Source of the DNA: Phycomyces nitens
Taxonomy: Eukaryota > Mucoromycota > Mucoromycetes > Mucorales > Phycomycetaceae
NCBI GenBank assembly: GCA_022702545.1
Contig: JAHRBC010000008.1
Coordinates: 248,001 to 312,000, forward strand
Length of the DNA stretch: 64,000 nucleotides
Direction: 5' to 3'
Made by a program: the position numbers and the translations under genes. The stretch's first letter is position 1. Each line of letters begins with the position of its first letter. Below, piece by piece: positions 37,435 to 48,400 of the stretch. The notes beneath the pieces were generated by a model. That model made no database searches. It had not been told where the DNA came from and worked only from the letters and a program-made list of their open reading frames with translations.

Positions 37435-39120
37435 ATGGGTATCTTTACAGAAGAGGTCCAAAAGACTTCCATTACACACTATATTGGTAATTCACAGTGT
37501 AATTTCCTTATTAAGCATATTGTTCATCTCCATGTATTTACTTTTTTTTATATACATATAAATGTAAAGAACGATTGTCCAATTATGAAGAGATTGAGTG
37601 GTACTCATTCCAGCAGTTGTCCGAATCAATCCTCATGCAGGAGACTGGTCCTCGAGAGGCAATCGAGGCAGTCCGCAAGAGACTCAAGCATGGAACCACC
37701 CAACAGAAGCTAAGAGTGCTAGAGGCATGTTGTCATATAGAGACTTCTTTACATGTATACACTAACATATGATCTAGGTCTTGAAACTGCTAATGGAGAA
37801 CAGCACTCAGAAATTCCATCGTAAGTGCCATTAGTATGTCTGGCCATTTATTCACTCTAATACAGGCGAACTGATCTCAAACGAAAAGATGAAGGAGCGG
37901 TTTGAGCTTATCCTCAGCTCACCAGTAAGTAATTGGTTTATCGATGGGTAGATAGATTAATTAAATGGCTCAAATATGCTGCATAGGCAGAAGACATTAC
38001 TGTCAAGAAGAGTCTGGTTGGCATCCTTGGTGGATGGGCCATCAAATACAAAGGTGATCCGGGAATGAATGTTATTTCAGATCTCTATGAGATGGGCAGA
38101 TCAAGACTGGGTCTGGTAAGATGATTACATCCCAATTGTCGCAAACATACTCACCATCCATCTCTATATAATCATAAGCCAAAAAGAGGTCGTTCAGGAA
38201 GCATGCCCGCAAGACCCCGGCAATCTACTCCCCCCAGACAAGAATCCCCTCCACCTGTGCCTGCCCTTATCCCAGCAGACATACCTGCACCACCTGCACC
38301 CTCACCACCCACTGTAGCCCGTGCTCTACCTCCCGTAGTCACAAAGGAAGTAAAGCGTCGATCACTGCCATCTGTCAAACCCATCCGAACCACTGATACC
38401 ACCACCAGTCGAGCAAGTGGCAGTGTCACACCCAGCACACCCACACGTGTATTCAACTTTGCTGCTGCCAAACCACGTATCATTAACGAAGTCGCCCTCG
38501 CCAACCAAAACTCCAACAATCTTGTCAATGCTCTCAGGCTGATCAACACCTCTGAGGACAGATGGGAGATTGATCTTCAACACGACAGCCGTCTCCAGGA
38601 TTACCGTCAAAAGTGTGAAGAGTCAAAGAAGAAGATTGTGCGCTATGCTAGACTTGTGGAGGATGAGGAGTGGATTGGAACCCTGCTGGCTACAAACGAA
38701 GAGCTACTAAAGGCCCTTCATATGTATGAGTTGATGGCCGTAGGAGAAGTCCCGACCAACATGCCTTCGCCATCCACAATGGTACTCCACGGCAGCCAGC
38801 CTACTTCACCAAGATCTCCCCACACCCGCATTCCACCTCCTCCCCCAGCCGCAATTCAGCCTGCTCACACTCCTGCACAGATTGGCTACTATGAACCCAC
38901 AGATACACTCCAGTCGTTTTCCGCCCTTCGTATCTCTCCCCAAACTACTAATAACAGCATCGATACTCGCTCTAGTTCCGAGAGCATTGATCCCTTTGCT
39001 GATCCAGTGGCACCCGTAGACGATATTCCTCTCAATGAAAGGGAACGAAGAGGGTAAGGATATGAATTTAAAAGACATGATGATGTGCTAACCGTTAATT
39101 CTAGAGGGTATATTCTTTAA
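37435..39120 (+). CDS. LSB5: VHS-GAT domain endocytic adaptor, Lsb5-like
   Basis: Seven exons: 37435-37486, 37570-37724, 37778-37820, 37866-37924, 37987-38115, 38179-39053, 39105-39120, giving 442 aa. The N-terminal VHS domain (about residues 1-145) includes AIEAVRKRLKHGTTQQKLRV, LEVLKLLMENSTQKFHREL and LVGILGGWAIKYKGDPGM. A Pro/Ser/Thr-rich linker follows, then a GAT-like helical region (ALRLINTSEDRWEIDLQHD, ELLKALHMYELMAVGE), and a Pro-rich tail ending near a DPFADP motif that resembles the NPFxD type. This order matches yeast Lsb5, which links ubiquitinated cargo, Arf3 and actin at endocytic sites. Intron 2 starts with GCATGT (GC-AG); a GT donor 12 bp upstream would delete four residues from a conserved helix. 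The stop lies in a 16-nt last exon. Confidence 0.87.
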
Positions 39121-39489
39121 CTGTCGATCCTACCCTCTTTTTGATTTGCACTCTTTATATCACCCTACTCTCCTCTCTCTCTATTTCTCTATCGATCTCT
39201 TTATTATTTACCCCCCAATCACTTTAAAACACTATATAGAATCAAGTTTAATGAAAAATATATACAGCTGTAATCTATATAAACATTTATAAAAAATTAT
39301 ACCTCGATATTTTATCTGCTTTGAAAAAAGAAAAGAAAAGAAAGAGCTGATTGGATGATTAAAGGCCCGAATTTCGGTCTCTGTGCTGTTTGAAGTTGGC
39401 TCTGCTCGCGGTGTGTGTGGGGGGGAAAGCAACAAGAGGGATCAAATGGGCCATCCGATATAACCTTCCTTTTTCCTTGTCATCCCGTC

Positions 39490-40505
39490 ATGGTAAGACA
39501 GCTTCTGTCAAGATGGATGGATGGATGGATGAGTGGATAGATGGATGATTTCTGACAAGTGTCTGTACAGCCTTTCATTAAGCAGCAGAAGAACAAGGCC
39601 TACTTCAAGCGCTTCCAGGTCAAGTACCGCAGAAGAAGAGGTGTGTAGAGATTACATTGCGAATTGTGAATTGAAATTAAATAAATCTATTAGAGGGTAA
39701 GACCGACTACTATGCTCGCAAGAGACTCGTCGTTCAGGCCAAGAACAAGTACAACTCCCCCAAGTACAGACTCGTTGTCCGTTTCACCAACAAGGACATC
39801 ATCTGCCAGATCGTCTACGCTAAGCTCCAGGGTGACTTTGTTCTCGCTGCCGCTTACTCTCATGAGCTTCCCCGCTACGGCATCAAGGGTGGTTTGACCA
39901 ACTGGGCTGCTGCCTACGCCACTGGTCTCCTCCTTGCCCGCCGTACCTTGACCAAGCTCGGTTTGGCCGACAAGTACGAGGGTGTCACCGAGTCCGATGG
40001 TACCGTCTCCATGGTTGAGGCTATTGAGGACGGACCTCGTCCCTTCAAGGCCTTCCTCGATGTCGGTCTTGCCCGTACCTCCACTGGTGCCCGTGTCTTT
40101 GGTGCCATGAAGGGTGCCTCCGATGGTGGTATCTTTGTGCCCCACTCCGGCAACCGTTTCCCCGGTTTCGATATCGAGTCCAAGACCAACGACGATGAGT
40201 TGTTGCGCAACTACATCTATGGTGTCCACGTTGCCGAGTACATGGAGTACCTCGAGGAGGAAGATGAGGAGCGTTACAAGAAGCAGTTCTCTACCTTCTT
40301 GCGCGAGGGTATCACCTCTGACAAGGTTGAGGATATGTACACTGAGGCTCACGAGGCCATCCGTGCCGATCCCGTCTACAAGCTCACCAAGAAGAACGTC
40401 CCTGCCAAGCCCTACCCCATCCCCCAGCGTCTCAACAAGAAGCAGCGCGATTCCAAGATCCAGGCCAAGAAGGACGCCTTCGAGAAGAAGCGTTCCCAGG
40501 AGTAG
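39490..40505 (+). CDS. RPL5: 60S ribosomal protein uL18 (Rpl5)
   Basis: Three exons, 39490-39492, 39571-39640 and 39694-40505, giving 294 aa (yeast 297). The first coding exon is only the ATG, followed directly by GTAAGA. Exon 2 starts [20 protein letters not shown], and exon 3 has [34 protein letters not shown] and [16 protein letters not shown], all characteristic of uL18/L5. The protein binds 5S rRNA and with uL5 is loaded on the pre-60S particle. Codon use is strongly C-ending biased as in eL20. The first intron carries a GGAT-type tetranucleotide repeat. It lies about 370 bp after the Lsb5-like gene on the same strand. Confidence 0.97.
39513..39548. repeat. (GGAT)n repeat in RPL5 intron 1
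   Basis: An imperfect run of GATG/GGAT units occupying about half of the 78-nt first intron. It is the complement of the CATC repeat type in RPL20 intron 1. Confidence 0.85.
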
Positions 40506-42867
40506 GTTTTCTGATTGTTACAATAAAAACAAGTGCTTTTTTGGATGCAAGACAACAAATGTTATTGGATTGTGTATTGTGTATTGTGTATTGTGAGTTT
40601 TTTGGTTGGTTGCAAAAAGGGAGGGTCCGTGTCCCCCCCCCTCATCCTCCTCCTCTCTCTCTATATATATTTATATCTTTTTAAAAAAACACTCTTAAAT
40701 TGGGAATGAACCATGCGTAGGTTTTGAATTGCCAAAAGGCAACAATTCTCCTTTGTCTCCTTAAATGTCATGAGGGTTTTTCTTTGGTTATTCTACTGTT
40801 GTACATTTCAGAATCTATTTATTTATTTATATATTTTTAAAAAGAAATTCGGAGATTCAACTTAGGTAGAAAATGCTTAAACTTGGTTTAAAATTCCAAG
40901 TGTTTGTTTGGCAAATAAATAATGGTGATTATGGGCAATTTAATGACAGGTTACAATGGCCTCATTCGTATCCCACTGTAGATAGTTGCCTTGATCGTTT
41001 TACTTTCTTGCCTCTTTATGATTGTGTCATAGTCATCACAGCACAGACTAACTTTCTTGGCCAGGTGAGTTTCATGTTAACATTGAAAGTTGTTCCGTCG
41101 AGAGCTCTATCCTGTTAGATTCAACATCATCAAGCGACTCCCAAACATTTTTTTTCTTCTTACTTCTTTGTAACCCTTTGGTTTCGTGAACATGTATGAT
41201 GTCTGTAAAGCGGATTGTGATCATCCAGATTTTGCTCTCCATAGGTCATTCTCTGGGGGAGATTCATTTTTTGAATGGTTTCATATTCATGTACTGATCA
41301 GAGGCTGTGACGAATTATGAATATTCGGCAGCAAAGGCTTTATGATTCTAAATCATTATTTCTGGGTTCAATTGCTGATATATATTTTTTCAAGTGATTC
41401 GATAATTGCTGCTGTGTCTCTGTGTCTTTATGATTGCCAAAAAGTGTGATTTGGTTGGAGTAAGAGGTTCTTCATTGTCATTCTTGATACTCGAATATCG
41501 TCTTTGGTGTAACATTCCAGATTGAGGACCAAGACTGTAATGTTTTCTGCAGCCATGACAGCCATTTTGGCTATAAAAGAATGATTGTATTAAAAACTGT
41601 CATTCTTAGACTTCCAAGTGACAGCAAACATGTACCTTGAGCTCACTTTTTAAAAAAAGGCACACAATCCTGGTAATTGTCTAATGGGTTGGCTTTATAA
41701 TCATGCAATGCATATAGCATATTTGTGTCTCACGGACATGGCCATTCGATGACAGCCAAAAAAAAAGTTTGTTATATCAAATTAGCCCGCGCATTTTTAC
41801 ATTAAGAATATTCTGTAGGTACCCTAAAACAAATCTCAATACAGCCTCGTCAATCTCTATTCTTCAAAGCAAGAGAATGAAGCATACTTGGCTACTTTAT
41901 ATATATATTCATCTTATTGCCAAGAGACATATTTTGATGAGCCACATTCATAATCTTGCCAATAATGTTTTTTTTTAATAAAAGTTTCATGTCTGTGCGC
42001 TTTTATCGTATAATGATGGCCAAAATAAAGAGTGGTAGAGCAGGAATCATATATCATGCATTGCATAATGTATGTGAAGATATGAAGCCTGGCTTTGATT
42101 TCGCAGCCGCAAGACATTTATAAAAGATATTCTTTGGGTTTGGACAATTCTAGAAGACTGTATTTTGAATAAATAGATTGGGTTTCCCGCCTATTTTTAT
42201 GTCGAAGCACTCGTAAAAAGCTTGGACAGCAAAATATCCTTGATTGCATCGATTCCCAATAGAAACCAATCAAGGCTTGTGAATAACAAGCACTGTCTGC
42301 TGAACAACTCGACAGATTACTGGACATTGCTCAAATGAGCTAGACACCAAATATATATATATATATACAAATAATTAAATGAGCTTTCGATCTAGGCAAT
42401 CATCAAATTATCTATAATTAATAACCTTTTTTTATTTTGGTAAAATGCTTGGAATTTCAAGCCAAGTTTGACTAGGAAATTGTGTACAAAATCTTGGTTT
42501 AAAAGCACGCATCTTCAATGTGGACGAAATATTTCTGAAAATAGGATTTTCTCTTTCACTTTCTATCTCTCACTAGCCTCTTTACACCCCCCAGACCCCC
42601 CAGACCCCTTTAAAGATCCCCCCAAACCCCTCTTTGTAATGTGTATTTAAATGTATAAATATATATATAAATACATATATAAATATAAATATAAATATAT
42701 ATATATATACTTGTGTGTGTGTGTCAAAATTGAACTGGGTGTGGCATGTGAAGGTTACTATTTGATATTCCATTTTCTTATCCAGTGACGTCGTGAGGAT
42801 TTAGTATATAAGCATCTCTTGTAATTGATCCTTATCCTTTCCTTTTAATATCCTTATACCTTCAAAG
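40506..42867. other. 2.4-kb intergenic region, no gene recognised
   Basis: A+T-rich, with a C-rich patch at about 40634-40643, a TA run at about 42352-42366 and a CCCCCC-containing patch at about 42585-42630. Open frames at 40873-41118, 41769-41978, 41914-42117 and 42118-42327 lack domains. The promoter of the next gene should lie near 42780-42860. Confidence 0.5.
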
Positions 42868-44511
42868 ATGATGTCTCTCCTGCCACTCGACCTAACCCTC
42901 ACCCAGATGAGACCATGTCAACTTCCCCCTCCTTCACCAACCGTATCAACCCATTCACTCATGTCATCAATGTCCTGGGTTGCAGACAAGTCATCTGCCG
43001 AACTTATTCCAATGCTAAAAAATGCCTATGGTGCCTTGAAGGACAAAGAAAAGGGTAAGATTCAACATGATGACATGTGAAATAGATATTAGATATTAGA
43101 TTAAGCATACAACTCCCTAAACCAAATACACACAATCTTATACTGTAATATCTAACCTTTTTATACATTATCGTCTTTGTCCCTTTTTTGGTCTCCTTAT
43201 GTAGATCTGATGTTGGCTGCCGAAATAGGAAAGTCTCTTTTGGAGAACAACCTCCGACTCAAATCAAGCTACGAGAACCTGCTCAACAACACTCGTTCAC
43301 TCCCACCCATACCCTTACCAACCCCAAACCCTTCCCTCACCACTGACCATCCCAATGAAGAAGATCTTCCTTTTATACCCAGTCGCAGTACCCGCGAAGC
43401 CATGATTGAAGTACTCGAAAAGAAGAACGTCGAACTGACCCGTCGCCTTGACGCTGCTACCTCTGAACACGAACGCCATGGTCGCAAAGAATCAAAAAAG
43501 CAGCGCAAACTAGAGGCCGAAATAAAGCTGCTTAGAAGCAATCTAGACATCGCGTCCAATAAAATCCAAGAGCTAGAAGACATGAATGCACGCCAGCAAC
43601 AGCAGCAGCAGCAGCGCCAACATCGCCAGCAGGTCGCTACAGAAGTCCAAGAGGACGCTATGGAGCAGGTCGTCGAAGAAATGTTGATCAAGCTCGATGT
43701 CCTCCAGGACGAACACCAGGAGATTTCAGAGGCAAAGGCCCATGTGGAAGCCAAGCTTACATCGACCCTTAAAGACCTCCGGAAACTCAAGGAGCAATTT
43801 GAGACCTTCCAATTCACCCAAAAAGACTACTCTGTACTGTGTGAAGCATACGACCGCCAGTTTGATCACATTGAAGAGCTAAACAAGAGCTTAGAAGATC
43901 ACAAACAAGTATTACAGAACCTCAAGGAGCGTGGAATCAATCCCTCGGCCCACTCAACGCCAGCTCCTAGTGTTTATGGGCGATCTGAATACAGTCTGCG
44001 CCACACCCTGCTTGGGGAGCTGGAAAGCGAATGGCTCAAGTCAAAGCAAGATCCATCTACTGGACCCTCGGACCACCCGGCTACCCTGACCCGATCGCTG
44101 CGGGACCTCAGTCATTTTACTGAGCAGTCTCTGGGTGCCTTTTACAGTGTTCCGGCCGAATCTACCCTCAGGGCAATTCTATCGAAAACCAGTGGAATTG
44201 ACAAGCACTTGCTGGACGAGGCGCTGAGTCTGATACACGAACTCGAGCTCGATGATGACATGAGCACCGATGATCTTGTGGTCTACCACCCTCAGTCTGT
44301 AAACAGCCTTTACCCAGACCTTGCCCTCATGCGTCCTTTCCAGGTCGATCATTTTGGACAGGATTCAAAGACGATTATGGGCCGCTTTAGACGACTGATT
44401 CGCACCCTGTTCCACTCTGTCTGGCGCTGGTGTCGCTTTGCAACTGTCTTGACGACGGCTGTGCTGATTAGCGTTTGGAATGGACCGGACAAGATGATTA
44501 CGGCTTACTAA
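42868..44511 (+). CDS. Tail-anchored coiled-coil protein with CC1-box motif
   Basis: Two exons, 42868-43054 and 43205-44511, giving 497 aa. A Pro/Ser-rich N-terminus of about 60 residues is followed by DLMLAAEIGKSLLENNLRLK (residues 63-82). This fits the AAxxGxxLL CC1-box that dynein light-intermediate-chain-binding adaptors (BICD, BICDR, HAP1/TRAK, Spindly) carry at the start of their coiled coil. Long heptad-type coiled coil follows from about residue 130 to 310, with a Gln-rich run (NARQQQQQQQ). The last 40 residues contain a basic stretch and a hydrophobic segment (FATVLTTAVLISVW) just before the C-terminus, consistent with a tail anchor. I infer a membrane-to-dynein linker; no orthologue is recognised by name. 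It could be an unrelated coiled-coil protein with a chance motif. Confidence 0.75.
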
Positions 44512-45209
44512 AGAGCATGCTTTTTTCTCTTTACACTTCTTTTCTTTCTTTCTATACCTCTTTCCCTTCTTTCTTCATGCTTTATTTATTTTTCTTGAAA
44601 AATTCCATTATATATAGACACATTCATCTTCATCATTCTGTGCAATTAACATTATTTTACGTCCAGTTATACGCTCTTTGAGTACGACAAGACATTGATA
44701 TGCCCATCTTTCAATTTATTTATTTAGTTATTTTTTATGTTGTTATTATTTATTATTATTATTATTTGATTTCAGTTTTTGGCCATATTTATTTATCAAC
44801 ACATCTTCATCGTCTTATTAAAAAATTCATTATTATTTCTTGCTTTACAATCATAAAACAACAAAAAACAAAAAACTGGCTTGGCACTGACATTGCCCAC
44901 GTCATTTGGCATCAATCAAAAAAGAAAGGCAAGAAAATGAAATCTTAAGAATCCTACTGTCGATCCCTAAACAAAGATGCGAATTGTAACACTTATCTTT
45001 TGGCCATAATGATAATAATCAATAACAACAAATAATTATGCCATTTGTGATGCCGCAAGGAGTTAATCTCGACCATCAAACTATCTTGCTCTCATTGTGG
45101 TTTTTTTTCGTCTTCTACATATAACCTGGGATTTTCATGTGGTACATTGGATACTATTGTCATTAAACACATGTTACCTGCATAAGTCCTTTTAGATGAC
45201 CAAACAGCA

Positions 45210-45249
<40 letters not shown>

Positions 45250-45466
45250 GAAAAAACCGCCAATTACCAACAAGTTTGATCAGCCAGATTTACCCTATAA
45301 TTATCTATTGGGGGTCTCTGGGTGTTTTCGGACAGAGATGGCAGGCAAGATAGCCCACAATAGGGAGCATTTGAATTTTCTCTTGCAACATTCCTCATTC
45401 CCTATTGCTTTTTCAAGGAGTAACACAATTTATCAACATCAAATTTTATGATATGAATTTTATTTA
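44512..45466. other. Convergent spacer between the coiled-coil genes
   Basis: It holds the 3' ends of the CC1-box gene (plus) and the golgin (minus). It is A+T-rich, with an (AAT)n run of about 35 bp near 45211-45246. Open frames at 44475-44681 and 44700-44948 are low-complexity. No gene is seen. Confidence 0.55.
45211..45246. repeat. (AAT)n trinucleotide repeat
   Basis: An almost perfect run of AAT units between two convergent genes. Confidence 0.9.
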
Positions 45467-48400
45467 TTAGATATCAATAACCTCACTTTGGCACCCACTA
45501 CACCGTGGTGTCTCCATGAATTCAAAGAATGCCGGCCTCTCCAGGGGTGGCAATCGACCCAGGGCCGGACTCTTGAACTCCACTCTCCCCTCTTCATTCT
45601 CACTCTCGCTCTCGCTCTCGCTCTCACTTTCCATTCGCTCGGAAACGATCCATTCGAACCCATTCTCACTAACCGGACTTAATCCATTTTGCAACAGGCG
45701 GTCCTGCGCAGTGTCCAGCGCCATTCTGCCACTGTCTAGCTCCTGTTCATGATGGCCCCGTAATTCCTCATGTTGCTTCCACAACTGGTCCAAATGTGTC
45801 TCGTACTCGGACCGCAATCGATGAACAATCGACTCCAACTCAGCCTTCTCACGCTTCAAATCAGCCTTTTCTTTTTCCAGTCGAGCCTCAGAGTCCAATT
45901 GACGCTGTCTTACCGTCGACAGCTCGCCACGAAGGGTGCCAAACGCATCCAACTGTCGTTCCAGCTGAGATTTCAATGCATCGTTTTCAGTTTTTTGGCT
46001 AATAGTCGTATGTTCCAGCTCCATTGTTTCTGCAGCGAGCCTCTGATTCTGTTTCTCGAGAGCAGATAATGTCTGTTTATCATCCTCGCTCGGACCAATG
46101 TTTCTTGGGCTGCCCTGGCCGGCGGTAGTGGATCGGAGTCGCTCAATCTCCTTGTCTTTTTGCAACGTCGCGTTGTGCACCTCGTCCAATTGAACCTCGT
46201 GGGTTCTTTCAAGATCCGTTATTTGAGATTCAAGCATGTCCGCCTTTGTCTCTAGCTCCTTGACTTTCTCCAGGCGTACTTGGAGCTGGCGTTTTGCATC
46301 CTCGAGCTCCATTTCAGCCCGGCGATTGTCGTACGACTTTTCCAAACCGTCCTTGTCCTTTAGTGTCTTCAATTCGGTTTCCAGTGCTTCCTTCTCCTGG
46401 TGGCACATTAGCCAACGTGATTCCCAGGTACTTGCCTTCTCCGCCAGTTCGTTTAGCTGGAGGGTCAGCGCTTCCATTTCAACCTTTGCTTCTGAACAAG
46501 CATTGCTGTCCTGGGCTGCCATTCGCTGGAGATGCACCAGATTGGCCTCTGCGGACTCGTGTTGAGCAGTCTCGCGTGCCAGGGCATCCTTTAGCTCGGC
46601 TAGCTCGAGATTGTGCTGGTTGCTAGCCTCGAGTTCAGCCTGATTCTTGTCCAGTTTCTGCTGCAGATCTTTCAATTCGTCGTCCTTTCGGCTCAGGGAC
46701 TCGCGCATTTGTCCGAGAGCTGCCTGTGCCTCCTCCTTTTCACGTGTCAGTGCCTCTGTCTGATTGACATGTGCCTTTAGGTCCTTATCGGCCACATTGT
46801 ACTTTGTCTCCCAATCCACAGCACTGGTCTCGAATTCACTCAACCGGATCTGACATGCCTCAAGCTCACTGGTCAGACTGTCTAATTTCTGTTGCAGTGC
46901 CTTGTCCGACGTCTGTTGTGCTTCTGCTGCCTGACGCTCGCGTTTGATCGTCTTCTTGTTTGCCTCGAGTTTGGTCTTGAGCTTATCAGACGCACTCTTC
47001 TGCTGCTCCAAGGCCAATGTCAGGGTCGCCACTTGTTCTTCCAGGGTTTTGTGCCTTGTTTCTTGCTGTTGCTCGAGAACCTGGGCCCGTGTGACAGCCT
47101 CTTTTTGGCTTTTATTGGATTCTTCAAGTGCCATTTCACACTCTAGTTTTTCTGCTCTTAATGATTCAAGCTTGGCTTCATCAACGGCAAGCTTATCAGT
47201 CAGCTCCTGAAGCTGTCGCGCCATAGCTTCAGACTCGGTCTTGCGTGCCGCATTGTTTGCCTTTAGCTCGTCCGTCAATCTAGCATGGTCTGACTTGGCA
47301 TCCGATAGATCTTTTATCCATTTTTCCTTGTGCATCTCCCACCCCCCAGAAACCTCTTCGTGATCAATGATTGCTCGCTCCAAATCAGCTGCCAATCTAC
47401 CACATTCTGCATTCGAGGTCTCTAGGCTCTGGGATAACTCACGGATCTGGGTCGCGTGATCAGACATTGCTGCGTCGTGGGTCTGAGCAAGAGTGGTGTG
47501 GTTTGCCTTTAGGATATCGAGTTCCTTGGCAAGCTTCACGGCCTTTGCTTTTGATAGGGTGGCTTCCTTGCTCAACTTCTTGGTCTCGAGTTTGGTGTCT
47601 TGCTTGCTCTTTTCTACTAGTGTCTGGGCATTCTCTAGTTCTAAAGATAGCCGAGCCGTCTCTGCATTGGCCTCTTTAAGCGATTGTGACACCGAACCAA
47701 CCTTTTCCTCATATTCCTCGACCTTTTTGGTCATTTCGTGTTCCTTGGCTAGAGCAGCATTGTGTTCCTTGGTCAGAGCATCCAGGTCATTTCTTGTACT
47801 CTCTAATTCGGACATGGCTGTTGCGTATTGCTCATCTTTTGCTGCTGCTTCCTTGCTCAATGTCGCGTACTTTTCTTCAATCTCGGCAACATTTCTCTTG
47901 AGCTCATCGTCTTGTTTTATTAACCTTTCGACCTCTGATGTCTTTGTCTCTAGTTCAGACGCGAGTTTCTCGGATGCAAAGCCTTGTTCTTTGATTTCAT
48001 TGTTCTTGGCATCAAGATCACTTGATAGTTTCTGGTAATTCTTCTTTTGTTCATTGAGCTCCTTTTCAAGAATAACCTCTTTGCCTTGAAGTCTGCTATG
48101 TTCCTTTTTCAATTTATTCAAGGCAGTTGTTGCGACGGTGAGTTGGTTGGCTGATGTGTTTTGAGTTGCTTCCAAAGTGTGTAGATTGTCAGTCAATGTC
48201 TTGATTTTGGCCATCATCTCGCTCTCGAGTTTCTTTTGATCCTGTTCTTTTTTGCTCCATTCCTTCTCAAGTCCCTTGGCCTTTGTTTCAAGCTCTTTTC
48301 GTTCTTTGTCCAATTGTTCATTCTTTATCTTTTCAGTATCAATCTCGGATAAAAGGGCGTCTTGCTTGGTTTGCATGTCACTGATTGTCTTTTTGTACTC

